Assembly (NCBI RefSeq): GCF_900163645.1
Contig: NZ_FUKM01000032.1
Coordinates: 1 to 64,000 of the forward strand
DNA from: Halomonas citrativorans
GTDB lineage: Bacteria; Pseudomonadota; Gammaproteobacteria; Pseudomonadales; Halomonadaceae
Direction of reading: 5' to 3'
DNA: 64,000 nucleotides
Shown here: piece by piece, positions 54,840-62,760 of the stretch
How positions within the stretch are numbered: the stretch's first letter is position 1
Layout: every line of letters starts with the position of its first letter
The notes under the pieces: model-generated
What the model saw: only the letters and a program-made list of their open reading frames with translations
Databases searched by the model: none
What the model was told of the DNA's origin: nothing
Made by a program: the position numbers and the translations under genes

Positions 54840-55727
54840 TTATTGCTCGACGGCGACAGGCTTCACCTGCAGCTGCTGAAGTGCCAACCCAAATAAAATC
54901 AATCCCAATCCAATAAACGTAGAGAAAAGCAGAGGCTCATCAACCACTAAATAAAGCAGCATCAGCGAAACCGGAGGCGAAAGAAAAATCAGGGTCGAAA
55001 CTTTCGCTGTGCGCGAAACCTTATGAACGGCCATTTGCCACAGAACAAACGCGATCCCCATTTCGAACAGCCCAACATAGACCCCCGCACCAACACCTTT
55101 CCAGCCATGCCATTGAAGCCCAGGCCCCATAAGCAATAAAACGGTTAACACCGGTAGTCCAACGGTGAAGTTCTGCCACTGCCCGACGATAGGCTTGCGA
55201 CGGTCACGTGCATTAAGTAACCAGTAAAGCGCCCATAACAGGGTCGATGAAAGCGCGAACAGCACGCCAATAGGGTCCGCAAACGACACATTGAGTACCG
55301 CGCCCCGCGTAGCAATTACCCATACGCCCGCATAGGCCACCACACCTGCCAAAATATCCACCCGGGTTAACCGCTGCCCAAGTATGGGAACCGCCAGAAA
55401 TGCCATCGCTAGCGCCCACGTATAATTAAGCGCCATCGCTTCCTGGCCAGGCAGGCGATCATAAGCAGCAAACAGCACCAGGTAGTAAGCTACGGGATTC
55501 ATGATCCCCGCCCATAAGGCGGTTTTCCATCCGCTGGTTAACGCCTGCCTCATAGCGCCTTGTTTAAGCACCAGAGCGCCCATTAAAAGCCAGGAAACCA
55601 ACGCAGCAAGCCACATTAATTCAACCGGCCCCATCAAACCCAGGCCGACTTTAAAAGCAGTCGCCACCGTTGACCACAGTGCCACAGCACCTAGCCCGTA
55701 AAGAATAGCCTGACGATCCTGGTTCAT
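54840..55727 (-). CDS. EamA/DMT-family permease
   Basis: This protein of 295 residues has ten predicted membrane helices in two EamA repeats (LYGLGAVALWSTVATAFKVG; VLFALSSTLLWALYWLLNAR). Members export small metabolites such as amino acids; the substrate here is unknown. The start overlaps the SelW-like gene by ATGA. Between its stop and tesA (54606-54839) I see no gene or clear signal. Confidence 0.9.
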   Translation of the reverse strand: MNQDRQAILYGLGAVALWSTVATAFKVGLGLMGPVELMWLAALVSWLLMGALVLKQGAMRQALTSGWKTALWAGIMNPVAYYLVLFAAYDRLPGQEAMALNYTWALAMAFLAVPILGQRLTRVDILAGVVAYAGVWVIATRGAVLNVSFADPIGVLFALSSTLLWALYWLLNARDRRKPIVGQWQNFTVGLPVLTVLLLMGPGLQWHGWKGVGAGVYVGLFEMGIAFVLWQMAVHKVSRTAKVSTLIFLSPPVSLMLLYLVVDEPLLFSTFIGLGLILFGLALQQLQVKPVAVEQ

Positions 55728-55993
55728 CGGTCGATATGCCCCAGGTCACGGTGCGGCTCGATCTGGTCGCGAACGCGCTGTTTCAGCATTTTGCTGTCCG
55801 GGAAGCCGCTATCACGCTTACGCTCCCAAATTAATGTGTCATCACACCAAATTTCAAAGGTACCGCCATGCGCAGGCGCAAGGGCTACCTCATCTAGATC
55901 CTCCCCAAAAGTAGAGAGTAGTTCCTGAGCATACCAGGCACTGCGTAAAAGCCATTGGCATTGCGTGCAATAGCGAATCTGGATCCGTGACAC
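55724..55993 (-). CDS. SelW/Rdx-family protein
   Basis: This protein has 89 residues from the GTG at 55993, which has GGAG eight bases upstream; longer frames reach into the MFS promoter region. It has the CxxC redox motif in IRYCTQCQWLLRSAWYAQEL, then LAPAHGGTFEIWCD and ERKRDSGFPDSKMLKQRVRD, as in SelT/SelW/SelH-like proteins with Cys replacing selenocysteine. It is probably a thioredoxin-like redox protein. It is co-transcribed with the EamA permease gene. Confidence 0.88.
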   Translation of the reverse strand: MSRIQIRYCTQCQWLLRSAWYAQELLSTFGEDLDEVALAPAHGGTFEIWCDDTLIWERKRDSGFPDSKMLKQRVRDQIEPHRDLGHIDR

Positions 55994-56075
55994 TTTCGGT
56001 CTCCTTACCCATATAATGGTGGCATTCTGTCGCTGCATTTTGTCATTCCAGGAGTATAACCGCCAAGGAGCTGTA

Positions 56076-57389
56076 ATGGCTGGACCCAACATTTCTCAAG
56101 CGCGTGTTTTTGAGTGGCTGACGGGCGATGAGGACAGTCGACTCTGTGCTGATATTCCGGAGCAGGCCTGCGCCGAACAACCACGTAATTTTTTTCTGCA
56201 CCTATGGGCCTCCCTGGGGAATAAGCTTGCAGACGAGCTATCCAGCGCACGCTTGGTGCTTCCCTGGCTAATGGGGATTATCGGCGCGCCCATCTGGATG
56301 GTGGGGCTATTGGTGCCTATTCGTGAGTCTGGTGCCCTGTTACCTCAGATATTCGTGGCGGGCTTTATTCGTCTAAAACCTAAACGTAAAGGCGTCTGGG
56401 TGTTAGGCGCGGCCCTTCAGGCAATTGCTGCGCTTGCGCTGGCCGCATTAGCGCTAACGGGCAGTGGCAGTATGGGCGGCGCTGCGGTGTTAGGCGTACT
56501 GATACTGCTTTCATTAGCACGTGGGCTTTCGTCGATTGCTAGCAAAGATGTCATGGGTAAAACCATTGCCAAACGCCGCCGTGGCTCCTTGATGGGGTGG
56601 AGCGGTAGCATAGCGGGCGGCGCAACCCTGGCGGCGGGTGGCGTGCTTATGTTGCTGGGTAATCAACCAGGCAACCTAGCTCTGGCTGTACTTTTAAGTG
56701 TTGCCGCCTTCAGTTGGCTACTAAACGCGCTCTGTGTTGCACGTATTAAAGAAGTGCCAGGAGCAGTGGAAGGCGGAGAGAGCGCTTGGGACAGCATTAA
56801 GCTTGGCTTATCGCTCTTAAAAAAGGATCGTACGTTTCTACATTTCAATGTTGCCAGAGCATTGCTGCTCTCCAGCGCACTAGCGCTACCCTACATTGCG
56901 CTACTCGGCCAGCAGCAAAGCGGTACTAATTTAGGCGGGCTAAGCCTGCTTGTTGTGGTATCGGGTCTTGCAGCAATGGTGGCAAGCCCTATCTGGGGTA
57001 AATTAGCCGACCAATCCAGCCGCCGTGTAATGCGTAATGCGGCTATTGGCACCGTTACTTGCTGTTTACTGGGCGCTGGCTTGGCCTGGCTGCCCGGCAC
57101 CTGGGCTCAGAGTGTTTGGCCATATGCCTTGGTGTATGCGTTGCTGGTGATCGTCCACCACGGTGTCCGCCTGGGACGCAAAACCTATATTGTAGATATG
57201 GCGAGTCAGGATGACAGGGCTCTGTATGTTGCTCTTTCCAATACCTTAACCGGCCTGCTCATGCTCGTCGTCGGCGGCGTTATTGGCGGGCTGGCTCAAT
57301 GGCTAGGTAGTGCGGCGTTGCTGTTGCTTTTGGCGCTTACGGCGGCTGGGGCGGTGCTTAGTGCGCTGAAACTTCCAGAAGTGGAATAA
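56076..57389 (+). CDS. MFS transporter
   Basis: This protein of 437 residues has a cytoplasmic N-terminus of about 60 residues followed by about twelve helices. It begins at the ATG at 56076 behind AAGGAG. It shows FVAGFIRLKPKRKGVW and SIASKDVMGKTIAKRRRGSL in cytoplasmic loops. Substrate unknown. The gene is divergent from the SelW-like gene and is followed directly by a PAS-domain gene remnant. Confidence 0.88.
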   Translation: MAGPNISQARVFEWLTGDEDSRLCADIPEQACAEQPRNFFLHLWASLGNKLADELSSARLVLPWLMGIIGAPIWMVGLLVPIRESGALLPQIFVAGFIRLKPKRKGVWVLGAALQAIAALALAALALTGSGSMGGAAVLGVLILLSLARGLSSIASKDVMGKTIAKRRRGSLMGWSGSIAGGATLAAGGVLMLLGNQPGNLALAVLLSVAAFSWLLNALCVARIKEVPGAVEGGESAWDSIKLGLSLLKKDRTFLHFNVARALLLSSALALPYIALLGQQQSGTNLGGLSLLVVVSGLAAMVASPIWGKLADQSSRRVMRNAAIGTVTCCLLGAGLAWLPGTWAQSVWPYALVYALLVIVHHGVRLGRKTYIVDMASQDDRALYVALSNTLTGLLMLVVGGVIGGLAQWLGSAALLLLLALTAAGAVLSALKLPEVE

Positions 57390-57390
57390 C

Positions 57391-57519
57391 AAACATAATT
57401 GCAATGCAACGCTCTCCACAACGCCCGTTTTTGATGAAACAGGCCACCTGGTGTATTTCATCGGCGTACAAAAAGATGTTACTGAGCGCGTGGAGGCACA
57501 ACTGGCTTTGGCTGAATGA
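57391..57519 (+). pseudogene. Remnant of a PAS/LOV-domain signalling gene
   Basis: In the frame beginning at 57391 the sequence reads, up to a TGA at 57517, ...LSTTPVFDETGHLVYFIG, VQKDVTERVEAQLALAE. This is the last strand and exit helix of a PAS/PAC (LOV-like) domain. The rest of the domain is absent, and the stop of the MFS gene lies directly before it. It is a leftover of a sensor gene lost by deletion or fusion. Confidence 0.75.
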
Positions 57520-57576
57520 CAAAGCAGTGATAACACCGCTCATCAAGCACAGGACTCATTAATTAACAGCTAGCTC

Positions 57577-57605
57577 TTGACCTTAAGCCCATGTAGCGTT
57601 ATATA
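57577..57605 (+). promoter_or_regulatory. Sigma70-type promoter
   Basis: TTGACC (57577-57582) and TATATA (57600-57605) are 17 bp apart. It lies about 90 bp upstream of the small gene at 57694 and probably drives it. Confidence 0.6.
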
Positions 57606-57693
57606 GCGGCTAGGCGCTGCTACAGCGTTTGGCGCTTCTTTCAAAAGAAGCCATCGTGACGCCGGCCTGCCGGCTTGGGTTGGAGGGCATACC

Positions 57694-57900
57694 ATGAGCC
57701 GTGACCCCTTAAATCGTGAGAACTACTCAGCAGAAAACCTTGAAGCTGACGAATTCGATAATCTTGATGCCGTAAACGATGATCAATACGGCAAGCATAA
57801 ACCAAGCAAAGCCGACTCGTTACGCGCCCGCCGACAGGTAGAAGCATGGCTTGAAGAGCGTCGTTTACAGCGTGCCATTGAAGATGATTGGGATGCGTAA
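57694..57900 (+). CDS. PA3496-family small protein
   Basis: This protein has 68 residues, rich in Asp, Glu and Arg, with the C-terminal helix LRARRQVEAWLEERRLQRAI as in the PA3496 family of small putative envelope-integrity proteins. GGAGGG precedes the ATG at good spacing. It may share a transcript with ettA, which starts 192 bp later. Function unknown. Confidence 0.75.
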   Translation: MSRDPLNRENYSAENLEADEFDNLDAVNDDQYGKHKPSKADSLRARRQVEAWLEERRLQRAIEDDWDA

Positions 57901-58092
57901 ATAGCTCCTTTAAGTGGGTAGCGAGCCAGTTGCCCTCTTCGTCACCATCCAACGCATCACAAAACCCACGCTTTCTTTTTATAGCCATTGGATGTTGCCC
58001 GGAGGCATCTTCTGGCCTTTCCAAGCACAGAGCACTATCATCTGAGGCTACTCAGCACTTTGCTGTCTCATTCATCAACCTAACGGATTTCC

Positions 58093-59754
58093 ATGGCGCA
58101 ATACGTATTCACCATGAACCGGGTTGGCAAAGTTGTGCCACCCAAAAAACAAATTCTCAAGGATATTTCGCTATCGTTTTTCCCGGGCGCTAAAATCGGC
58201 GTTTTGGGTTTAAACGGTTCCGGTAAATCCACACTGCTGCGCATTATGGCGGGTGTCGATAAAGAGTTTGAGGGTGAAGCTCGTCCGATGCCGGGTATCA
58301 ATGTGGGTTATCTCCCCCAAGAGCCGCAGCTTGATGATGAGAAGAATGTCCGCGACACCGTTGAAGAAGCGCTAGGCGCTATCAAGGAAGCGCAGGAGAA
58401 GCTGGACGCTGTTTATGCGGCCTACGCCGAGCCTGATGCCGACTTCGATGCACTGGCAAGCGAGCAAGCACGCCTTGAAAACATCATTGAAGCCGCCGAT
58501 GCCCACAACCTTGAGCGTAAGCTTGAAGTCGCAGCCGAAGCGCTTCGCTTGCCGCCGTGGGATGCCAAAGTGGGCAACCTTTCAGGTGGTGAGCGGCGCC
58601 GTGTCGCACTGTGTCGACTGCTACTTTCAAGCCCGGACATGCTGCTTCTGGATGAGCCAACCAACCACCTGGACGCCGAATCGGTTGCCTGGCTGGAGCG
58701 CTTCCTTCATGACTATAACGGCACCGTTGTGGCGATTACCCACGACCGTTACTTCCTGGACAACGTAGCGGGCTGGATTCTGGAGCTCGACCGTGGCCAA
58801 GGCATCCCGTTTGAAGGCAACTACTCTCAGTGGCTAGAGCAAAAAGAGCACCGCCTGACTCAGGAAGCCAAGCAGGAAGCATCGCGGCAAAAAGCCATCA
58901 AGCAAGAGCTTGAGTGGGTGCGTAGTAACGCTAAAGGTCGTCAGGCCAAAAGCAAAGCGCGCCTTAACCGCTTTGAAGAGATGCAGTCCGGCGACTTCCA
59001 GAAACGCAATGAAACCAACGAGATCTATATTCCGCCTGGCCCGCGCTTGGGTGATAAGGTCATCGAGTTTCATAATGTCTCCAAGCGCTTTGAAGACAAG
59101 CTGCTTTATGAAGATCTTTCCTTCACTATTCCCCAAGGTGCGATTGTCGGCATCGTCGGCGGTAACGGTGCGGGTAAATCGACCCTGTTTAAACTCATCA
59201 CCGGTAAAGAGCAGCCAGACACGGGTGAAGCGGTCATCGGGGACACGGTTGAGATCGCTTATGTTGAGCAGCTACGTGATGCGCTTGATGACAAGCAGAC
59301 GGTTTGGCAGGCGGTGTCTGGCGAGCAGGACATTCTCAACATCAACGGCTACGAAGTGTCTTCACGTGCCTACGTTGGTCGCTTTAACTTTAAAGGCAAT
59401 GACCAGCAGAAGCGCCTGGATGAGCTGTCCGGTGGTGAGCGTGGACGCTTGCAGCTTGCCCAGACGCTCAAACAGGGCGCCAACGTACTCCTGCTGGATG
59501 AACCTTCTAACGACCTTGATATTGAGACACTGCGTGCGCTTGAAGAAGCCCTTCTTGCCTTCCCAGGCTGCGCCATGGTGATTTCTCATGATCGCTGGTT
59601 CCTGGACCGTATTGCCACGCACATTCTGGCGTTTGAAGGTGATTCTGAAGTCGTCTTCTTCGACGGTAACTATACCGACTATGAAGAAGATCATAAAAAG
59701 CGGGTAGGTAACGATACGCCCAAGCGCATGAAGTACAAGCGTATTGATGCCTGA
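58093..59754 (+). CDS. ettA: Energy-dependent translational throttle protein EttA
   Basis: This protein of 553 residues is an ABC-F ATPase of full family length that acts on ribosomes. Two ATPase domains: Walker A GLNGSGKST and GGNGAGKST, signatures LSGGERRR and LSGGERGR, and LLLDEPTNHLDAESVAWLER. The interdomain linker follows the E. coli EttA pattern (LEWVRSNAKGRQAKSKARL), and the C-terminus is KRMKYKRIDA. EttA gates the first steps of translation by ATP/ADP ratio. Confidence 0.97.
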   Translation: MAQYVFTMNRVGKVVPPKKQILKDISLSFFPGAKIGVLGLNGSGKSTLLRIMAGVDKEFEGEARPMPGINVGYLPQEPQLDDEKNVRDTVEEALGAIKEAQEKLDAVYAAYAEPDADFDALASEQARLENIIEAADAHNLERKLEVAAEALRLPPWDAKVGNLSGGERRRVALCRLLLSSPDMLLLDEPTNHLDAESVAWLERFLHDYNGTVVAITHDRYFLDNVAGWILELDRGQGIPFEGNYSQWLEQKEHRLTQEAKQEASRQKAIKQELEWVRSNAKGRQAKSKARLNRFEEMQSGDFQKRNETNEIYIPPGPRLGDKVIEFHNVSKRFEDKLLYEDLSFTIPQGAIVGIVGGNGAGKSTLFKLITGKEQPDTGEAVIGDTVEIAYVEQLRDALDDKQTVWQAVSGEQDILNINGYEVSSRAYVGRFNFKGNDQQKRLDELSGGERGRLQLAQTLKQGANVLLLDEPSNDLDIETLRALEEALLAFPGCAMVISHDRWFLDRIATHILAFEGDSEVVFFDGNYTDYEEDHKKRVGNDTPKRMKYKRIDA

Positions 59755-59800
59755 TTTTTTAGCGTTCCAGACCCGGTAACAGTACGGCTGACCCGTATGC

Positions 59801-59825
59801 AAAAAGCCCCAAACGGGGCTTTTTG
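59801..59825 (+). terminator. ettA terminator
   Basis: AAAAGCCCC/GGGGCTTTT with loop AAAC is followed by T. It may work for both strands. Confidence 0.9.
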
Positions 59826-59893
59826 TTTAGCTGGTTCTATCCAAAGTCTTTATGAAAAGTCTTTATGAAAGGTCTCTATGAGCAGCCCTTATG

Positions 59894-60052
59894 CTAACGG
59901 CGTCGCCCTGTAAATAGCGATACCACAAACAGGATGAGAAACAGAACGAATAGAATTTGCGCGATGGTTGATGCAACCCCCGCGATTCCCGAAAACCCAA
60001 GCACACCGGCGATAATCGCAATAATCAAGAATAGCATCGCATTGCCTAGCAT
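59894..60052 (-). CDS. DUF1328 (UPF0391) small membrane protein
   Basis: This protein of 52 residues reads [20 protein letters not shown], then [20 protein letters not shown] and [12 protein letters not shown]. It has two membrane helices and a basic tail, the DUF1328/YtjA pattern. AAGGAG lies 7 bases before the ATG. The family is widespread in proteobacteria; its function is unknown, with reports of stress induction. Confidence 0.92.
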   Translation of the reverse strand: MLGNAMLFLIIAIIAGVLGFSGIAGVASTIAQILFVLFLILFVVSLFTGRRR

Positions 60053-60226
60053 CGTCTTTCTCCTTTTCCCTGGTAACGCTTTTCTGCTTTAGAAAACGTA
60101 CGCTACCTTACGTACGATTAGCATTGACCTGATTAAGCGTTGGCGATAACTCGCCATTCGTCAAGAGATTAAGGAGAATTTGCTTTCCTTGCTGACGCTT
60201 TTCATTCCCGATACCGGTATTCAGCA

Positions 60227-60268
60227 ATAGCACGTCAGAAATAGCACGTCAGAAATAGCACATCAGAA
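60227..60268. repeat. Three 14-bp tandem repeats at the Coq7-like stop codon
   Basis: ATAGCACGTCAGAA occurs at 60227, 60241 and, with one change, 60255. The last copy contains the stop codon of the Coq7-like gene. Confidence 0.9.
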
Positions 60269-60904
60269 ATAGTAGGCACCTTTAGTGGCACTTTGAGCGA
60301 CAAACCTTAACCCCCATTTAATCGGCGCGGGGAAACGCAGGCCACCCGACTCTATCGCTAAATGCGCCTGGTGCGCTTCATCGGCAGCCATTTGGCGAAG
60401 CAGCGCGAGCGAGCGCTGATCATCTGCCATCAGTCTGGCCTGTTGCTCTTCAAAGTGTTTGCCCGAAAGCTCACAGGTAGCGGCAATCATGCCCAGGCTT
60501 AGACGCTCACTGGTGATCCCAGAGACAGCCCCCACCCCAAATGCAGCGGCATAAAAAAAGAGCGTAAAGTAGCTGGTGCGACTATTCAGTTGCGCCAGCC
60601 GCTCTTCACACCAGGCCAAGTGATCAAATGCCTCCGCAGCGGATTTCTCCATTTGCACACGCGCATGGGGGAGCGCTGCGGTAATACTCTGGCCCTGATA
60701 CAGCGCCTGATTCGATACACCAATCACATGATTAACACGCATCAGGCCTGCGGCATGACGTCGTTGGTGGCCATCAAATGCCCTATCCTCAAGCTTACTG
60801 GCGGGATGGTTACGCTGTGATGTAGCGGCGCGAGGCATCAGCGACCGTAACGCTGTATCAAACTGATGAATTAAGCAATCAGACCGACTAAGCTGGCGCT
60901 TCAT
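60263..60904 (-). CDS. Coq7-like protein lacking most di-iron ligands
   Basis: This protein of 213 residues is collinear with bacterial Coq7 (demethoxyubiquinone hydroxylase): GLMRVNHVIGVSNQALYQGQ, FDHLAWCEERLAQLNSRTS, SLGMIAATCEL, DEAHQAH, GGLRFPAPIKWG. From family knowledge the di-iron ligands should be Glu, Glu-x-x-His, Glu, Glu-x-x-His. Here the expected positions are Gly62, Ala92, His95, Cys144, Glu176 and Gln179, so four of six are changed. It may be a non-catalytic member, for example a structural subunit of the ubiquinone complex, or an enzyme in decay. The frame is intact, which favours retained function of some kind. Confidence 0.8.
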   Translation of the reverse strand: MKRQLSRSDCLIHQFDTALRSLMPRAATSQRNHPASKLEDRAFDGHQRRHAAGLMRVNHVIGVSNQALYQGQSITAALPHARVQMEKSAAEAFDHLAWCEERLAQLNSRTSYFTLFFYAAAFGVGAVSGITSERLSLGMIAATCELSGKHFEEQQARLMADDQRSLALLRQMAADEAHQAHLAIESGGLRFPAPIKWGLRFVAQSATKGAYYF

Positions 60905-60992
60905 GGCTTACTCCGCTTAACAGCAAACTGTCTTAAAAACTGTCTTAAAGTCTGCCTTAAAGGTAGCTTGAAGATATTTCGAAGGCCGTCTG

Positions 60993-61334
60993 TTAGCCCG
61001 CAGGCCACGTAAACTGACGACCACCTAATAAATGCATATGTATATGGTAGACCGTCTGACCGCCCTTTTCGTTGCAATTCATCACGACACGATAACCGTC
61101 TTCGGCAAAGCCCTGCTGCTTGGCAAGCCTGGCAGCAGTGAACTGCAAACGGCCGACCAGTTCAAGATCATCTGCTTCAATGTCGTTTAAGGTGGCGATG
61201 TGCTTTTTGGGAATAATTAGCTGATGAGTGGGCGCCATAGGGCTAATGTCGTTAAAGGCGAGAACGTGCTCGTCTTCATAAACGATATCAGCCGGGATCT
61301 CACGATTGATGATTTTACAGAATAAACACTCCAT
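60993..61334 (-). CDS. HIT-family nucleotide hydrolase (HinT-like)
   Basis: This protein has 113 residues from the ATG at 61334, with AAGGAG 5 bases upstream. The N-terminal [19 protein letters not shown] and the C-terminal HIHMHLLGG triad motif are intact. It is likely a purine nucleoside phosphoramidase (HinT). Confidence 0.95.
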   Translation of the reverse strand: MECLFCKIINREIPADIVYEDEHVLAFNDISPMAPTHQLIIPKKHIATLNDIEADDLELVGRLQFTAARLAKQQGFAEDGYRVVMNCNEKGGQTVYHIHMHLLGGRQFTWPAG

Positions 61335-61385
61335 ACCCACTCCTTGTTATCGTTGCAGCTTGTCGCCCCGCATTTGCAAACGCGG

Positions 61386-62258
61386 TTAACGAAAGCGGCG
61401 CTGGGATAATAAATGGCGCACCAGGGGTGCCAAAATCAGCTCCATGGCTAATGACATGCGCGCGCCTGGCACGACCAGCGTATGTGGCCGTGTCATAAAG
61501 GCATCCTTGATCATTGCAAGAAGCCAAGGAAAATCAACGGTTGATGGATCACGAAATCGTATCACCACAAACGACTCGGCATCTGTGGGGATATCCTGCA
61601 CTTCAAAGGGGTTGGACGTATCGACGGTAGGCACCCGTTGAAAGTTGATATGGGTGCGGGAGAATTGCGGCTGAATATAGCGCACGTAATCGTTCATGCG
61701 GCCCAGAATCGTATCGATCACCGCTTCCTGGGAGTAGCCACGCAGCTTGGTATCACGGTCAATTTTCTGAATCCATTCAAGATTCATGGTCGGCGCAACG
61801 CCTACCAACAGATCCACATGGCGAGCAATGTCGTACTCCTGGGTTACCAACCCACCATGTAAGCCTTCATAGAACAACAGGTCGGTACCACATGGGAGCG
61901 ACTGCCACTCCGTAAAGGTGCCTACGCGGCACCCTGCTTCGATTTTCTGCTTGTCTTCCGCGTGGATATAGTGCCGAAACGTGCCCGTACCGTGTTCGCC
62001 ATACTCGACAAATACCCCTTCAAGGCGGTCAAGCAGGTTGGCTTCTACTGCAAAATGCGAAAGCTCATGCTTACGCTCGGGCTCTTCACGAAACATGCGG
62101 TGAAGATCATCACGTGTATAGCGGTGAAAAGCGTCACCATCCACCATGGCCGCATGTACATCTTCGCGTAGAAACATGCGCTCAAAGCTTCGTCTGACGG
62201 TCGTTGTGCCCGCACCCGAAGAGCCCGTCACGGCGATAATGGGATATTCCCGCGACAT
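61386..62258 (-). CDS. Phosphoribulokinase-like protein (PrkB type)
   Basis: This protein has 290 residues. It has a P-loop IAVTGSSGAGTTTVRRSF and VDGDAFHRYTR, and is collinear with E. coli PrkB, the short proteobacterial type. PrkB genes commonly occur without RuBisCO, and none is seen here, so the physiological role is unclear. The start shares one base with the stop of the thioesterase gene (TAATG). Confidence 0.93.
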   Translation of the reverse strand: MSREYPIIAVTGSSGAGTTTVRRSFERMFLREDVHAAMVDGDAFHRYTRDDLHRMFREEPERKHELSHFAVEANLLDRLEGVFVEYGEHGTGTFRHYIHAEDKQKIEAGCRVGTFTEWQSLPCGTDLLFYEGLHGGLVTQEYDIARHVDLLVGVAPTMNLEWIQKIDRDTKLRGYSQEAVIDTILGRMNDYVRYIQPQFSRTHINFQRVPTVDTSNPFEVQDIPTDAESFVVIRFRDPSTVDFPWLLAMIKDAFMTRPHTLVVPGARMSLAMELILAPLVRHLLSQRRFR

Positions 62259-62698
62259 TAAGCACTCCTCGCTTGGGCCAAGGCCTGCTTGATGGGCTCA
62301 GGTATCGCCACCGGCCGCCCAGTATTGACGTCGATGAGTAACTGGTTAACGCGGGCGGTCGCCACGATATGTTCGCCGTCGCGCTGCAAAATACGCTGGT
62401 AAACGGTTAATGCCTTGCCCTGCGGCTCAGGCACAGCCGTTTCAATGATCAACGCATCAGGCCAACGCGCTTCACGTTGATACTGCACGGCCAGGTCGGC
62501 CACCACGCTTGGATAGCCGTGCATGTCCCATTCCGGTAGCGCCAGGACGGAAAAAGCGTGAACGCGGGCTTCATGTAGCAGCGAAACCACTGTGTCATGC
62601 CCCAAATGCCGGCCGTAATTCATATCGGTTACCCGCACCGTTAAGGGGTGACGATGAATAACCGCGTTGGCGGGAAAATCCAGCGTTACACGTTCCAT
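62258..62698 (-). CDS. Hotdog-fold acyl-CoA thioesterase
   Basis: This protein has 146 residues of the 4HBT/YbgC type: VRVTDMNYGRHLGHDTVVSL near the start carries the usual D-M-N-YGH pattern of the active site, and QYQREARWPDALIIET the central strand. It is co-transcribed with the PrkB-type gene. The exact acyl substrate is unknown. Confidence 0.88.
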   Translation of the reverse strand: MERVTLDFPANAVIHRHPLTVRVTDMNYGRHLGHDTVVSLLHEARVHAFSVLALPEWDMHGYPSVVADLAVQYQREARWPDALIIETAVPEPQGKALTVYQRILQRDGEHIVATARVNQLLIDVNTGRPVAIPEPIKQALAQARSA

Positions 62699-62760
62699 AC
62701 CTGTTTCCTTTCGGTGGTGATAAGTGGCCCGCCCCTTGCGCTATGGTACCAACGTGCTTA

